The notes: a model not told the origin generated them from the sequence alone. Numbered from the stretch's first letter, positions 34,595-46,389 are shown. The stretch: DNA of 64,000 nucleotides from Aphidius gifuensis (GCF_014905175.1 NC_057791.1:11908177-11972176); one strand, 5' to 3'. Translations and numbers: made by a program.

Positions 34595-36310
34595 CTACTG
34601 GGCGGTCTATATTATTTTATTTATATAAAAAATTATTGCAGGCAAGCGGTTATTCTGGTAACTACACAACTTCTTTAGCTACCGTTTTAAATTATAAATA
34701 TATATTACAGGCTTGCATGTAAATAATTTTTCGAATAAATTAAATAAAAAGAACAAGCAGCAGCTTATGAAAAGATGTTGCTAAGAAATTAATGCAAACA
34801 GAGAAATTTTCCTACCGTCTACATCTTTACCTCAGCTACATCTTTTACCTAACAACTCTTTGGACAAGTGTAACTATAAAAATAACGCTGTCCCCAGAAT
34901 AATTTTTTGCCTGTAATTATTTTTTTAAATAAACGTAAAGATTACCGATTATTTTTTTCTGTGAATATCAAGAGACTCGAAAAAATCTCGCCTCAATTTT
35001 ACTGAAGCGCGAGATTTTTAATTTCTGTCTTATCTCCTTAATTATCCTATTATAGAAAGGACACTTGACCGCATTTTATTCGTCATCTGATTGGTCAAAA
35101 TTTGTTAGCATTCGTTTATAACTAATATTTTATTATTTTTTCTCTCATACTAACGCGTTAATACGTGTTGTTGTGTAGTTGCTACGTTCGTTTATTTTCG
35201 GCATCTAATTTATTTGAGTTGTGTCGTTCCTAAATCAAAAGTCATATTACAGCTTTTTATTAACGTGTTACTCAAGTGTTTTTTTAGAGGCGCGGCCTAA
35301 AATCTAAGCCCTATCTTTTTACATTGGAGAGAGTCAGGTATACCAAATTCGGAAAAAAATTTTTTTTAAATTTCAATCACATTTTTTCGGTCATTAATAT
35401 AGATTTATTGAATAAATTTGTACGTTATATTAATTTTAATTGCTTCAAGAACCCATTAATATTTTTTAAATATTTTTTTTATCGTTATTTATAATTCTAA
35501 AAATTCGTAAAAATCGTGGCAACACCGCCCTGTTTTTAAAGTGTCATACTGAATGCGTGACAAAGATAGCGCATGTTAAACAGAGTAAGAAGATATAGTT
35601 GCTTATACTGAACTCCATAAACATATTGCATTTGAATTTACGCGCCTTCCGCCATTTTATCGACGTTGCCAAGTCTCAGAGATAATTTATGAAAATGACC
35701 AAAAAAACCATTTTTTCATGTTGTTTTTTTAATCGTATAAACAAAATATTTTAGGTCTGAGAATTATTAATTAACTAAAAAATTCGTCTTTTTTTCCTCT
35801 ACAGACTGATAGTTTTTGGAGATTCTCAAACTTTTAGTTTTATATGAAAGTTAAAGTTGAACTCAAAAAAAAAAAATAATATCTCCCTATCCCACCGTGT
35901 TTAACCTCGAAAAAAAAGCAACTTTAATAATTTATTATAAATAAACAAAGTTACCTAAGACAAAAAAAAAAAGTGATGGAGAGATGTATTTTTTTTTGCA
36001 TAGAATCGATTTTCATGAATTATATTAGTCTCTAACTATCTTGACTTTACTCGAGTAACACCTTAAGTTCTATATCAAGAGGCACGGTAGTGCCTCGCGT
36101 CGAGTATGAGAAAAAAAAAGTTGGAGAAACGAGATTAACTACCGTGCCTATATATTATCGGCATAGAGCTAACCCTAACCTTCCAATTCCTCGGGAATTC
36201 ATTTCAAAATATGATTGATTAGATAAAAATATTTTGTCTTTTGATCATCCTATTAAATCAATATCAAGCTTTTTTAGAGGTATACTTTTTTTTTAAACTT
36301 AAAAATCAAT
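34595..36310. other. AT-rich stretch with repeat debris
   Basis: 34760-34860 has remnants of the GCTAAG/ACATCTTTTACCT word family. 34978-35023 contains a small hairpin (AAAAATCTCGC and GCGAGATTTTT). 36080-36149 is a 70-bp unit with inverted ends AGGCACGGTAG and CTACCGTGCCT. No coding region seen. Confidence 0.4.
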
Positions 36311-36311
36311 T

Positions 36312-36660
36312 TCAGAAATTGCGTTTTTCTTGATATTTCCTTAAAAACTCAGGGCACTCTGACAAACATTAGAAACCAAAATTAAATCAAAGCGATATGG
36401 CTCCTAAGTCGAGATCAATTCGACAACATTATAAAAGAAAATTAAGCAAGAATAGTAGAATGGTGTGAAAGAACCTTTATATCAGTACAGTATTCAATAT
36501 CGCATCGATGGTGTGCCCGCCATATGTTGTTGGGATTATTCCAGTATCAGAAATTGCGTTTTTCTTGAAATTTCTTTCAAAAGTTAGAGCGCTCTGACAA
36601 ACATTATAAATAAAATCAAATCAAAGCAACACAAAGCAATATTGCTTCCAGGTCCAGAGC
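36312..36660. repeat. Direct duplication of a segment of about 110 bp
   Basis: ATCAGAAATTGCGTTTTTCTTG...CTCTGACAAACATTA appears at 36312-36420 and again at 36547-36660 with scattered differences, separated by a unique 125-bp spacer. Confidence 0.7.
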
Positions 36661-36823
36661 AAAGAAAACAAATTTTACTCCTATGAAATTTTCGATTTCT
36701 CTTTAGTTTTTCAGAAAAGCCGTATAACACATCAAGAGTAAAAAAAAAAATCAAAAAAACGTAATTAAAGTCACCTTTAACCACAAATAATCGATTTTAT
36801 TACAGCAGACATATATATTTCTC

Positions 36824-37783
36824 AATTGAGGGTCCGGATGCAATAACCAGCCGCACGCTCGAAGCCCAAGAAAACACGACGTTGCGCTGGGTGAAAAATC
36901 AAACATGAAAAATTGAAAAAAAAAAAATACCATCATTTGTAGAATTAAAAAATACATATTTTCCGTCAATTAAATTTTTTATTATGATTATTAGCTAACA
37001 AGTTAAAAATTAAAAACAAAATTATTTTTTTTTTTAAAAATACTTTTTTTTCAATATATAACTTGTGATAACTTTCTTAAAAATAAATAAATCAACTTGA
37101 AAATTTGACAGTAGCTTTATAATAATCTAGCGATGCCAACAGCATTATTAAAAAAATTATTTATTCATATTGTTTATTTTTTTTTATTTATTGATTCATG
37201 TCCACGGAAAAATTCAATTTGTCTAACTTCAAACGATAAAAGAGTCGGAGAAATTTTAAAATTGAGTAACTTGTCAGCGACAATATTGTGTAGTAGTATA
37301 TCAAGAAGTTTTATCCAAATTTTCAGGTATTTTTATTAATTATTTACTGAGTTATTAATTTAACAACAAATTGCGCGTCTATCGTTTGTATTTTTATGAA
37401 TATATACAAACGCGCGAGCATACGTTTACGAGAGAGGGGGTAACGATCAGGCATATATAGCTTTAACGGCAACTTGCAATCTGTTGTTAAATTAATAACT
37501 CAGTAAATAATTAATAAAAATACCTGAAAAAGAAAGTTATCACAAGTTATATATTGAAAAAAAAGTATTTTTGAAAAAAAAAATAATTTTGTTTTTAATT
37601 TTTGACTCGTTAACTAATAATCATAATAAAAAATTTATTTGACGGAAAATATGTATTTTTTAATTCTACAAATGATGGTATTTTTTTTTTTTAATTTTTC
37701 ATGTTTGATTTTTCACCCAGCGCAACGTCGTGTTTTCTTGGGCTTCGAGCGTGCGGCCGGTTATTGCATCCGGACCCTCAATT
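36824..37783. mobile_element. Foldback with GAGGGTCCGGATGC termini, 960 bp
   Basis: AATTGAGGGTCCGGATGC at the left and its complement at the right begin arms of about 280 bp that pair with very few changes (GCAACGTCGTGTTTTCTTGG against CCAAGAAAACACGACGTTGC). A second pair of arms outside it (36665-36780 and 37810-37942, with AGTTTTTCAGAAAAGCCGTA) makes a double-armed structure. Partial relatives start at 2963 and 44171. No coding region. Confidence 0.85.
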
Positions 37784-37949
37784 ATAAATAAATATTTGAT
37801 TGAAAAATATTGATTATTTGAGTTAAAAGTGACTTAAAATGAGTCTTTTTGATTGTTTTTTTTTACTTATGATCTTTTATACGGTTTTTCTGAAAAACTA
37901 AAGAGAAATTGAAAACTTCATAAGAGTAAATTTCGTTTTCTTTTTTTTT

Positions 37950-38429
37950 TTACAACCAAAATGATATAAAAAAAAAATACAATTTTGAAAAAAAAAATTT
38001 TTTTTTTCAAAAATCAAAATTTCAAAAATCGAAAAAAAATACTTCCCATTGAGTGCCCACTCTATTGAAGTGCTTAAAATACTCGTTTCGCGTCCTCGAA
38101 TCCATGATCAAAAATTCAGCAAAAAAAAAAAGGGGCTTTTTGAGATATCCTGAAATTCGATGGTGGCGCCCCAAAAAATTGAAGAAAAAAAAAAAAAAAT
38201 ACGGGTTTTTTTTAAGGCCAAAATCTACAACATATCAAAAAATGAGCGAAATCGCAGAGGGTCAGGCCGCAAACCCCGTGGTTTGGCTAAGAACGCCACA
38301 TATATACACGTTTTTTAATTTTTATATTCAAGAAAATTAGTATTCGATTATTTATTATGGTATTCACGGGTAATTTGAAGTAGACGAATTACAAATATAA
38401 TTTATTATTAGTTTAAACAAAATGAGTGA
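37950..38429. other. Homopolymer-rich spacer
   Basis: The plus-strand frame at 38053-38340 (95 codons) runs through poly-Lys from A tracts and shows no domain. Otherwise nothing is recognised. Confidence 0.4.
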
Positions 38430-38838
38430 AATAAAAACAAAACATAAATTTACGATTTATGTCCCCAAAAAACCTCAATTTTTAATTACCTGTTTATTCA
38501 TCATACTTTTGATAATCAAAAGAGGTGAAATATCCAAAAAAATGTGAGAATTTTGAAGTAGAAAGTTGAATAATTTTCTAGATAAAAAAAAATTTTTTAA
38601 AAATTAGGCGCTATTTCGATACATGGTAGTAATAATATATAATAATAAAAACTGCAGCGCCTAATTTTTTTTTAATTTTTTTTTACCTAGAAAATTATTC
38701 AACTTTATACTTCAAAATTCTCACATTTTTTTGGATATTTCACGTCTTTTGATTATTAAAAGTGTGATGAATAAACAGGTAATTAAAAATTGAGGTTTTT
38801 TAGGGACATAAATCGTAAATTTATGTTTTGTTTTTATT
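38430..38838. mobile_element. Near-perfect palindrome, 409 bp
   Basis: AATAAAAACAAAACATAAAT at the left matches its complement at the right, and pairing continues through ATTACCTGTTTATTCATCA and CTAGAAAATTATTCAACTTT to a loop of about 40 bases around 38630. The arms differ at only a handful of positions, so the insertion is young or the arms are homogenised. Confidence 0.9.
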
Positions 38839-39004
38839 GTCTTGAATTATAACAAATACGTCTTGAATTATAAAGAAAAATTCTTAAATAATAACAAAAA
38901 TTTCTGGAATCATGGCAAAATGTTCTAATTTTTAGAAGTAAGGTTCTTGGTTTATAACCAAATAGGTCTTGGATTATAACAAAATGTACGCGATTTTAGA
39001 AGTA

Positions 39005-39686
39005 GGGGACATGGGGGTAAAATGGACACCCGTGGCAAAATGGACACCCTTTAAATGGACCTAGGTGAATTCAGTTCCGTGGTACCCCATGGTTACCCCC
39101 TGAGCCATTGTTTTTCGACCGTTTATATACATTAGAATGTGTACCTGGTCACATCTGGTGGAACTGAATTCACCGTTTCCCCTTTAAATTTACAAAAATA
39201 ATTAATATTTTTTATATTAATAACTTTTTTTTTTTTATATTATTTTGGTTGTTGTAGTAGTTCAAAACCGAAACAGGAAAAAAATAGAGTTTGTGTGCAA
39301 TCATCAATACCAATAATGAAAACAAAAAACATAAATTTTTTTATAGCTTCATCGATGGACGCGCGTGTGTGTGTGTGAGAAAACTTAAAGTATGAAAAAA
39401 TTGAACAAAAAAATGTCAGCTGTTCTCAGGCATTACTTTTTCATCAATATTATTAATTTAAAATAGTTAATTATTGCCATATCTAGGAAAAAAAATATAA
39501 TTTTAAATATATTTTGCTATTTTTTTAGTGGTGTCCATTTTAGGCATTTTTTGTTTTTCCTTAATATTACATACGGTTCCATTTATATTTTCCTTCTGAT
39601 TTTGTATGATTTTCAACAAAAAAAATTTACTACTTAGCACTATTTAAATTATTTTCTTAGGGTGTCCATTTTACCCCTATCTCCCC
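39005..39686. mobile_element. GGGGTAAAATGGACACC TIR element with TA flanks
   Basis: The left end GGGGACATGGGGGTAAAATG and the right end CATTTTACCCCTATCTCCCC are inverted, and TA flanks both (39003-39004, 39687-39688). A smaller inverted-repeat unit (39060-39185) is nested close to the left end. No transposase frame. Confidence 0.75.
39060..39185. mobile_element. Miniature relative of the AAATTCAG TIR elements
   Basis: GGTGAATTCAGTTCCGTGG at the left and GGAACTGAATTCACC at the right are inverted around about 90 bases. The sub-terminal TTCAGTTCCGTGGTACCCC resembles the ends of the elements at 19229 and 20642. Confidence 0.55.
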
Positions 39687-39883
39687 TAAGCTTCTTGGTT
39701 TATGAAGTATTTGTTATAATCCAAGAAAAATATTGAACAAATCAAGAAAAAAAATTCTTTTACATAAATAAATATAAGAAAAAAAAAAAATTATGTTAAC
39801 AATCATTTTATTAATTGTTTTTTATTACTATTCGAACTTTGTTGGTTGAATTTTTTTTTTTTTTGTATCAGAAAATTTTGCCT

Positions 39884-39976
39884 GAGAAGTGACTTGAACT
39901 CTTGACACTATCAACGCTACCTAAATCTACCTATTCTAATTCCGACGCTTTACCGACTTAACCACGACGCGATCAT
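39884..39976 (-). mobile_element. tRNA-derived SINE-like copy
   Basis: On the minus strand, CGTGGTTAAGTCGGTAAAGC is an A-box-like segment. It is followed by an extra TAGGTAGATTTAGGTAG insert and the B-box-like AGTTCAAGTC. The same order and the same TAGGTTTAGG-type insert occur at 46914 and 55314. Confidence 0.55.
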
Positions 39977-39999
39977 ATATACGACTACGATTTGATTCT

Positions 40000-40487
40000 C
40001 CTTATGATACCAAATTTTTCTATTTAAAAATTAATGACTTGATCGAATAAAATTTATGTACTGAAATATTAATAAACACGAATGTGTTTAAATTATTACA
40101 AATAAATATAATGAAAATAAAAAAATTAGTTTATTAGTTTACTAAAATATTTATATCAAAAAAAATTTAGGAGACATTTATTTTAATCTATTTTTGTATG
40201 AATAATATTAATGCATTAATAAGCATTGAAAAACTTCAAATTTGAGTATAACCCGAAAAAAAAATGGAGTTACCAGTTTGATGATAATTATTGAATCAGA
40301 TAAACATTCAATAATATTTATGTTTCATATAGAAACGACTGCCTTGAATGTGCCGCTACCACTTATATCACTGATTTACTTTTGTAATTAACGGCAAAAC
40401 GAAAAACATAAATAAAATCTGACCACAAATAATGAGAAGAATAATTGAGTTAGCACAATAATTAACTATTAATCATTACTAGTTATT
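40000..40487. other. AT-rich spacer, nothing recognised
   Basis: No coding signal, no inverted repeat of note. Confidence 0.4.
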
Positions 40488-40627
40488 CCCTGGTAGAAAT
40501 TTACCGGTAAAATAGACTTAATATCGAGATAACGTGTGTAACCTTAAAATTTTTCCCTATGCTTATACATGTTATCTCGATATTAAGTCGGACCCGACGT
40601 CGATTCGACGGAGCATTTCTACCAGGG
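40488..40627. mobile_element. CCCTGGTAGAAAT miniature TIR element, 140 bp
   Basis: The ends CCCTGGTAGAAAT and ATTTCTACCAGGG are perfect 13-bp inverted repeats. Inside, CTTAATATCGAGATAACG pairs with GTTATCTCGATATTAAG. The termini are the simplest version of the CCC-N-GG ends shared with the word-array elements; it has one inverted word pair and no tRNA-like centre. Confidence 0.8.
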
Positions 40628-40629
40628 TT

Positions 40630-42010
40630 GTTTTTAATTCATTTAATTTTGATCAGAAGTTGTTAATGTATTTTTTTTCTTTTGGCAAAAATTACAATGA
40701 AATAAAAATTAAATTACACAACCTACTTTTACAATTGTACGAATCGTGAAATTAAAATATATTACCGTATTCTTTGATCAATACTGAGCAAAATATCGTG
40801 CGGATAACGAACTCATTCAGAATCTCAAGAAATAAATTGAAATATTACGAGTTGTGCGTTTGCGTTCATATGTAAAAATCTGTTCACAAGAAAATCACTC
40901 ACAAACAAAACATGCCTTTTTTTGAAAACTTTATATCAATCACTTTTTACAACATTTCCTAATGCTCCATTTGTTAATATTTTTAATTCTATTTCTATAT
41001 ACTTTGACACTTGGTAGCTTATTTTAGCCTTTTTGTAACTGATATCGACAAATTATATATGAGCTATACACTCATGGACCCATCCCTTATTAATTCCACA
41101 AACCAACCTATACATTAGATTCGAATGTATACCCTACCCTGATAGTAAGAAAATCCATAAGTAATGCGACTGCGCATTTACAGCACTGGCGCGGAAGCAT
41201 ATTGTTTTAGTCACCCAAGTAACACAACATGACCTAAAGATTAAGCTTTTTTTTCCTTCCACGAGAAATAAACTTTTTGCATATAAAAACAGTGTCCTCA
41301 GCGATAAAACTACAGTTTAAATTAATTTGAAGTTTCTAATGAAATATTGATTAGTCGATTTTAAATCGTGCTTTTTTTAAACGAAAATTAGTCACTTCTT
41401 TTCAATAAATCTAAATTCTAAATTCAAAGACAATCGTCTTACACAAAATCGCAAAAAACAAAAACGGTGCCATCCCGAGACGAAATTTTTTCTTTATCCT
41501 GCCATCTTCTTTATGAGTCCCGTTTCCAAGACGACACAGAACTGAAGAAACTTTTATAATTGTCTTTCTGAATTTGAAGACAATCGTCCTGCAGCGATTT
41601 TATTAGAACGGCTTTATATATATAAAATTTATATAAACGATTTATATAAACGGTCCGCGCGCCCGTTTTGCTGTCTTCTATTAATGTTTAGTATGAGTAA
41701 TTATTTAGCTGAAAAGAAATCACCTCATAATTTCTTTATATGTATTTCATTTTCAATTAATGATTATCAATATTATTTGGATAGTATCTACATGTCCACG
41801 TGCATATCGAAACAAATAAATTTCAAGAGGATTGGATCTGGCACTCAACAATTAATTTTATTATATTGGAGGTGAGCGTATACTACATTTTTACTGATTA
41901 TTGAATATTAATAAATATTTTTAATAATAGCTATTTGTTATTCGTATTGCACAAGTTTTTACATTTATTGAAATTCATTGAATTTATCAATTTCAATTTA
42001 TTAATGTTAC
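40630..42010. other. Mostly single-copy-looking DNA with one candidate exon
   Basis: 40990-41260 is less homopolymeric than its surroundings but has no long frame. GACAATCGTC recurs at 41430 and 41581. See the candidate exon at 41684. Confidence 0.35.
41684..41871 (+). CDS. Candidate first exon, unrecognised
   Basis: An open frame from ATG (41684) reads MFSMSNYLAEKKSPHNFFIC and on for 62 codons. It runs directly into a strong 5' splice-site match, GGAG followed by GTGAGC at 41872. No matching downstream exon and no domain was found, so the call rests on the donor and the codon texture alone. Confidence 0.25.
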
Positions 42011-42011
42011 A

Positions 42012-42466
42012 GAAAAAAATTTTTTTTTTTTTGTCACGTCATTAAAAAAATGACCATCTGTGACCGTCAAAAAATTTTTTGTCATAATTTTCCTCATTTT
42101 TGTAAAATTCGTCTAACTAGTTATAAAATTGACCGTCAGAAAATTTTTCGTCATAATTTCGGTCGTTTTCAAAAAAAAAAAAAAAAAAATCCGTTATAAA
42201 TCAAGTTGGAAAAATCAGAGAAAATATTCTATAAGTATTCTAAAATGACTGTCAGTCGTTAATGTTGTCATAAGTAATGTCATTAATTTTTCGGTCATTG
42301 TGAAGTCACCTATATATTTGTAAAATTGACCGTCAGAAAATAAAATGTCATAGTCTTGTCAGAAATCTCACGGTCACAATCCTCCACAAATTTTCAGCTC
42401 GTCATTTTTTCTGACGGACTGAATGACGTGACCGTCCAATGACGGTCACAAAATTTTTTTTACATC
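42012..42466. mobile_element. Inverted-repeat element with GACCGTCAGAAAATTTT words
   Basis: TTTTGTCACGTCATT at the left and AATGACGTGACCGTCC at the right are inverted. Between them GACCGTCA(A/G)AAAATTTT and GTCATAATTT recur five or more times in both orientations. Another small case of an element filled with its own word. Confidence 0.65.
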
Positions 42467-42474
42467 ACAAGGTA

Positions 42475-42545
42475 TACCATATAGTCCTGCACCCGTATTC
42501 ACAGGGAAAATTTTATACAATTCAGGGCTTTTTTTGTTAAAAATA
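42475..42545 (-). mobile_element. Fragment of the AATTCACAGGGC / AGGGCTTTTTTTG family
   Basis: TGCACCCGTATTCACAGGG followed by CAATTCAGGGCTTTTTTTG matches one end of the units at 53487-54182 and 55531-55680. Confidence 0.5.
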
Positions 42546-42781
42546 ATAAGTACTATGTTGTATACTTGAAAATATATTTGATCAAAAAATTAAAAAAAAA
42601 ATTATTATTATTTTTTTCTGGTCTATTATTACGCAGAAGCTGTTTTTTGTTTTTTGTTTTATTTTTTTTATTTAAAGTTCAATTGACTCTTTTGTTTTGT
42701 ATTTCGTCTTTCCGTATACTTTACCATGTGAACATAGTAAAATTTACTTAAAATTTTGTAATTGATATAAAACACACAATA

Positions 42782-42846
42782 AAAATTAAATCGTGAATCG
42801 TATTTTTTAAAATAATTTTAAAAAATACGATTCACGATTTAATTTT
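42782..42846. repeat. Perfect 65-bp palindrome
   Basis: Arms of 32 bases (AAAATTAAATCGTGAATCGT inward) are exact complements around a single unpaired base. It could extrude as a cruciform or be transcribed into a perfect hairpin. No flanking duplication noticed. Confidence 0.9.
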
Positions 42847-42849
42847 CAA

Positions 42850-43500
42850 TTATTGATGAGTAGTACAATTAGCATTCTTAGAACTTGCGTACTGAATGAT
42901 TATTTTAACGAGCGTATATTGTCAATTCGACAATGTTAACATAATGAACATTAATTTACACATAATACTTTTGACTATTTCTACAGTAAAAAAAATCTTG
43001 CTTTATAGTTAAATTGGATATAATTGATTTTACTATGTGCCTCTATTAAAATATAACGTCTAAATAATAAAAAATACAAAAAAAAAATATTATCTAATAT
43101 CAAAAATCCGAAAACATCCGCCGGTACTATAGTAACATAGTAAAACATAATATTTTTTATCTCTCAGTGTACCGAATCTCAAATTGGGACATTTTGCTTA
43201 GTACCTTCTTGTCTCATGCAATCCATTTATGTGTCAGCAAGTGGTGATTATACCAATTATAAAAATTTTGTGTCCTCAATTTTTTTACTATTTTTTATAT
43301 TGAACAAATATATCGATAAAAAATTAATATTCAAAGAAATTAAATAATTAAACAGTGCAAAGATGATAACTTTTTTAAGTTAAAAGAAAAATAGAGAAAA
43401 TATACACTTAGAAAGAATCGAGAACGCAAAAAAATTGAGGAAAAAAAAAATAAAAAAATTTCGCCAAGTTGAGACAGTTTTCTAAAATAGTATATTATAT
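42850..43500. other. AT-rich spacer, nothing recognised
   Basis: Homopolymer-rich, no inverted ends or coding texture. Confidence 0.4.
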
Positions 43501-43504
43501 AACT

Positions 43505-43655
43505 AGTACGTGAAGTAGGTGATTCTTGCACGATTTTGAAGGTGTCAATACGAGTCACCAGGAGTTGAGAACGAGCCGAAGGCGAGTCGAAAACGACCTG
43601 GCGACGAGTATGACACTTTCAAAGTCGTGGAGGATCACCTTCTTCACGTACAAGT
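43505..43655. mobile_element. Hairpin element with ACGTGAAG ends, 150 bp
   Basis: GTACGTGAAGTAGGTGATTC at the left is inverted at the right as GATCACCTTCTTCACGTAC, with inner pairs CACGATTTTGAAGGTGTCA / TGACACTTTCAAAGTCGTG. The centre is CG-rich (GAACGAGCCGAAGGCGAG), unlike the surroundings. Confidence 0.7.
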
Positions 43656-43667
43656 TATATACAATAT

Positions 43668-43830
43668 TTTTTGACACGAGGTTTGTAATATGGACGCCAT
43701 TTTGCGCCACTATAGTGCGTAAGGAGATACTTTTACGCACGATTTCTTGTTAAAAAATCGTGCGTAAAAATATTTCTTTACGCACTATAATTGGTGCGTA
43801 ATGGCGTCTTTTACAAATAGAGTGTCAAAA
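43668..43830. mobile_element. Hairpin element with TTTTTGACAC ends, 163 bp
   Basis: TTTTTGACACGAGGTTTGTA and GACGCCATT are inverted at the right (AATGGCGTC, TTTACAAATAGAGTGTCAAA). The inner stem ACTATAGTGCGTAAGG...TTTTACGCACGATTT also pairs. It lies 12 bases from the 43505 hairpin, and both share TGACAC. Confidence 0.7.
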
Positions 43831-43834
43831 AAAA

Positions 43835-45139
43835 CATTTTCAGGACAACCGTTCTCGAATCAGGACACGTCCTGGTATGATTTTGCATATGGTTACCCTA
43901 GTCAATATTTGCCTGCATTAGTACTTCCTTAATTTGAATAATTTTAATATTCGATTTATAATAGAATAAAAACGTACTTTTAAAATAAAATTCAAAATAG
44001 TTCAGTCATAATCAGATACTACAGATTTTTTAAACAATTGAAAACTAAAAAAATATCATCATCAAACGAAGTTCTTTTGAAATTCTAGGTCCATGTTAGG
44101 AAATCGATTTTCTAAGAATGATAGTTTTTGAGTACTTTTTTTTCCCGAAAATTATGATTCATCGACAGATAATTTAGGGTTAGGATGCAATCACATGTAA
44201 TAACAAGTCGAGTGCTCAAAGACAAGAAAACGCTATGTTGCTGTAGGTAGAAAATAAGAAAAATTAAAATTAAAAAAATAAAAAAAAAAAATCATATATA
44301 ACGAAAATTAAAATTTTCAATACTCCGGTGGGTTATGTGCAATTATTAGTTAGTGTAATTTTTTTTTTTTTTAAATAAAATGTCATATTGTTTAGTCACA
44401 ACACTACGAAATTTTATCATAAACATATGTTCATCTGTGTGAGTGAGACGAACTAAGCAGGGCTGCCAACACTGCGCATCGAATCTCCACAAAAAATTAT
44501 TTTGTTAGGTTCCAATGTAAATCGGGAAAAAAACAGCCACATCAAATTTTTCTATTAGAATTCTAATAACTCCGTGAGTTTTAAAGATATCGTTTTCAAA
44601 ATACCGGCGATTTAAAGATTAAAATAAGAGGAAACTTTTAATTAGTCGGTGCAAATCAATCACGCTTACAGATAAAAAGTTATTTAATATTTAAAAAAAA
44701 AAAGAAAAGAAGGTTTTTAACATTTTTGGCACCGGCAACTTTAATAACTATTTTAGAAAAAATCGAAAATATACAAATTAAAGAGATTGAAAATACGCTT
44801 CTTTTGGTTCTAACACGAAGTATCTCTGACAATTACTTTAGAAATGAGAGCGTTTTCTAATTTTCGGTCGACAAATCCAATAGACGCGAAGTGTCCCACC
44901 TACGTAATAAAAATACAGCAGTCGATAAAAACAAAAAATACATACTTTTCTCCAAAAAAATTTTTTTTATGGTAATAATCAGTAAAGGTCGAAAGTAAAT
45001 TCTATCGTCGAACAAAGTTTGGGCCCGAGAGGATGCGCATCTACATATGGTTCTAAAAAATCTAAAAAATGTTTTCAGCGCCTCTCTGTCCAAAATATAT
45101 TTACTATACTAACAGATTATTGATCGTATGTGTGTCTGT
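43835..45139. other. Spacer with diverged repeat pieces
   Basis: 43845-43905 ends in ATATGGTTACCCTAG, like the right end of the element at 60431-61315. 44171-44310 is a diverged one-ended copy of the 36824 family (AATTTAGGGTTAGGATGC). No gene seen. Confidence 0.45.
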
Positions 45140-45483
45140 GGGTGCGTTCCGTGGCTATCCAGTCCGTACGAACTTCAAAATGGCGACGAAAAAAATGAAA
45201 ATTCTAATAATGTTAAAAGTTACTATGATACATCACTATAGCCAAAGAGAAGGCCAGAGATTTATAATAACTTAAAATATTAAGTATTAGTATTTTTTTC
45301 AGGTTTAAGTTGACAGAGTTTCTATTTAATTATTTTAAATCTGTCGAATAAATTGGCTAACGTCAAATTTGATCAGATATTTTCAAATGAAAAAAATCAG
45401 ATCTACCACAACAAAGGATCAAAATATTTCCAAACTCCGCCATTTTGAAGTTCGTACGGACTGGATAGCCACGGAACGCTCCC
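45140..45483. mobile_element. TIR element GGGTGCGTTCCGTGGC, 344 bp
   Basis: GGGTGCGTTCCGTGGCTATC and a further 25 bases of arm are inverted at the right (GATAGCCACGGAACGCTCCC). The arms total about 45 bp, with one or two mismatches. The right end directly abuts the CATGGTAGAAATA terminus at 45489. Confidence 0.85.
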
Positions 45484-45727
45484 TGTATCATGGTAGAAAT
45501 ATACAGGTATGTCCATTTCTCGGACAAAAATAAAAATCTACTGCGCAGACCATTGGCGGCCATCTTGTTTGCATGTGCGTAAATCTGTGTGTCCGTCATA
45601 TTATTATTATTGTACTGTTAATTATTTATGTATGGCATGCTTAAAAGTTACATTAATCATAATAAAAACTCCCTAACTATAAATAAAAACTTCAAAAATA
45701 TTATTTGATAATTCTACGTATTTATAG

Positions 45728-45927
45728 ATGTTGCAAAACCATTAGAAATTGAACTTTTACTTTTTCACAAAAAACAATCAGAAAAAATAAAAGAAATTTT
45801 TACATATTTAGTTAACAAACTAGAAGTTTGGATAAAAAGAACAATATCAATATTGCACTGGATGCAATACAATGTTTGGTACATACTTGTACGTACATTT
45901 GACTCAGAGTTTTTAATGAGCAAATTA
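45728..45927 (+). CDS. Candidate upstream exon of the BEN-like gene
   Basis: After a 3' splice-site-like TATTTATAG, a frame reads VAKPLEIELLLFHKKQSEKI and a further amphipathic stretch until TAG at 45928. The codon texture is protein-like to about residue 50. Downstream the reading is disturbed by A runs; a shifted frame gives KKICNNCQ just before the next candidate exon. It may be an exon with its donor near GTTTGG or GTACATAC, or a decayed remnant. Confidence 0.35.
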
Positions 45928-45989
45928 TAGAAGATAATAAAAAAAAAAAAAAAGAAAAATAAGTTAAAAAAAATATGTAACAATTGTCA

Positions 45990-46086
45990 ATAAAACGATT
46001 GACGATGATGACTCTGGACAATCAAATTCATGGCGAGATCTTTCAGATAAATCGGAATCATCAAAAAAATTTACTATTAATAGAGA
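45990..46086 (+). CDS. Candidate acidic exon, left part, interrupted by insertion
   Basis: The frame reads DDDDSGQSNSWRDLSDKSES and SKKFTINRE and then enters the inverted-repeat element at 46087-46088. If the element (CTGAGAG to CTCTCAG) is ignored, the frame continues after it at 47506 (YTNDSFSDDDPTEY) without a shift. This suggests one acidic, Ser/Asp-rich exon split by the insertion. No clear 3' splice site lies immediately upstream. Confidence 0.4.
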
Positions 46087-46389
46087 ACTGAGAGAATTTT
46101 TTTGTTAATTCTACGGGGCAACCACTACGAAGTGGGCCGAGTTGACATTTCCGTATTTAACTATTTATTTACACTAAGTTTTCTGCATGTGGTTACTACT
46201 ATTTACGAAAGAATACCGTGAACATTCAGGAATTTATAATTACGGGAATATGATGTAAAAAATATAAAATTATCACGGAATTATTTCATTGCGCATTGAC
46301 TATTTTACGGTGTATTCACGAGTTATTTTATATTCTATGTAGGGTATATAAATTATTTGTGAATGTATCATCAAATATTCCGGTAAATT

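Larger units (their letters stand above)
38839..39765. repeat. GTTATAATCCAAGA word cluster with nested insertions
   Basis: The word CTTGGATTATAAC or its complement occurs at about 38836, 38862, 38946, 38969 and 39708. The cluster is split by the TA-flanked element at 39005-39686. A tRNA-like sequence follows at 39884. No CCC-type terminus was found, so membership of the word-array family is only suggested. Confidence 0.5.

Noticed and set aside
38053..38340. 95-codon frame with Lys runs
   Set aside because: Poly-A tracts create the Lys runs; composition only.
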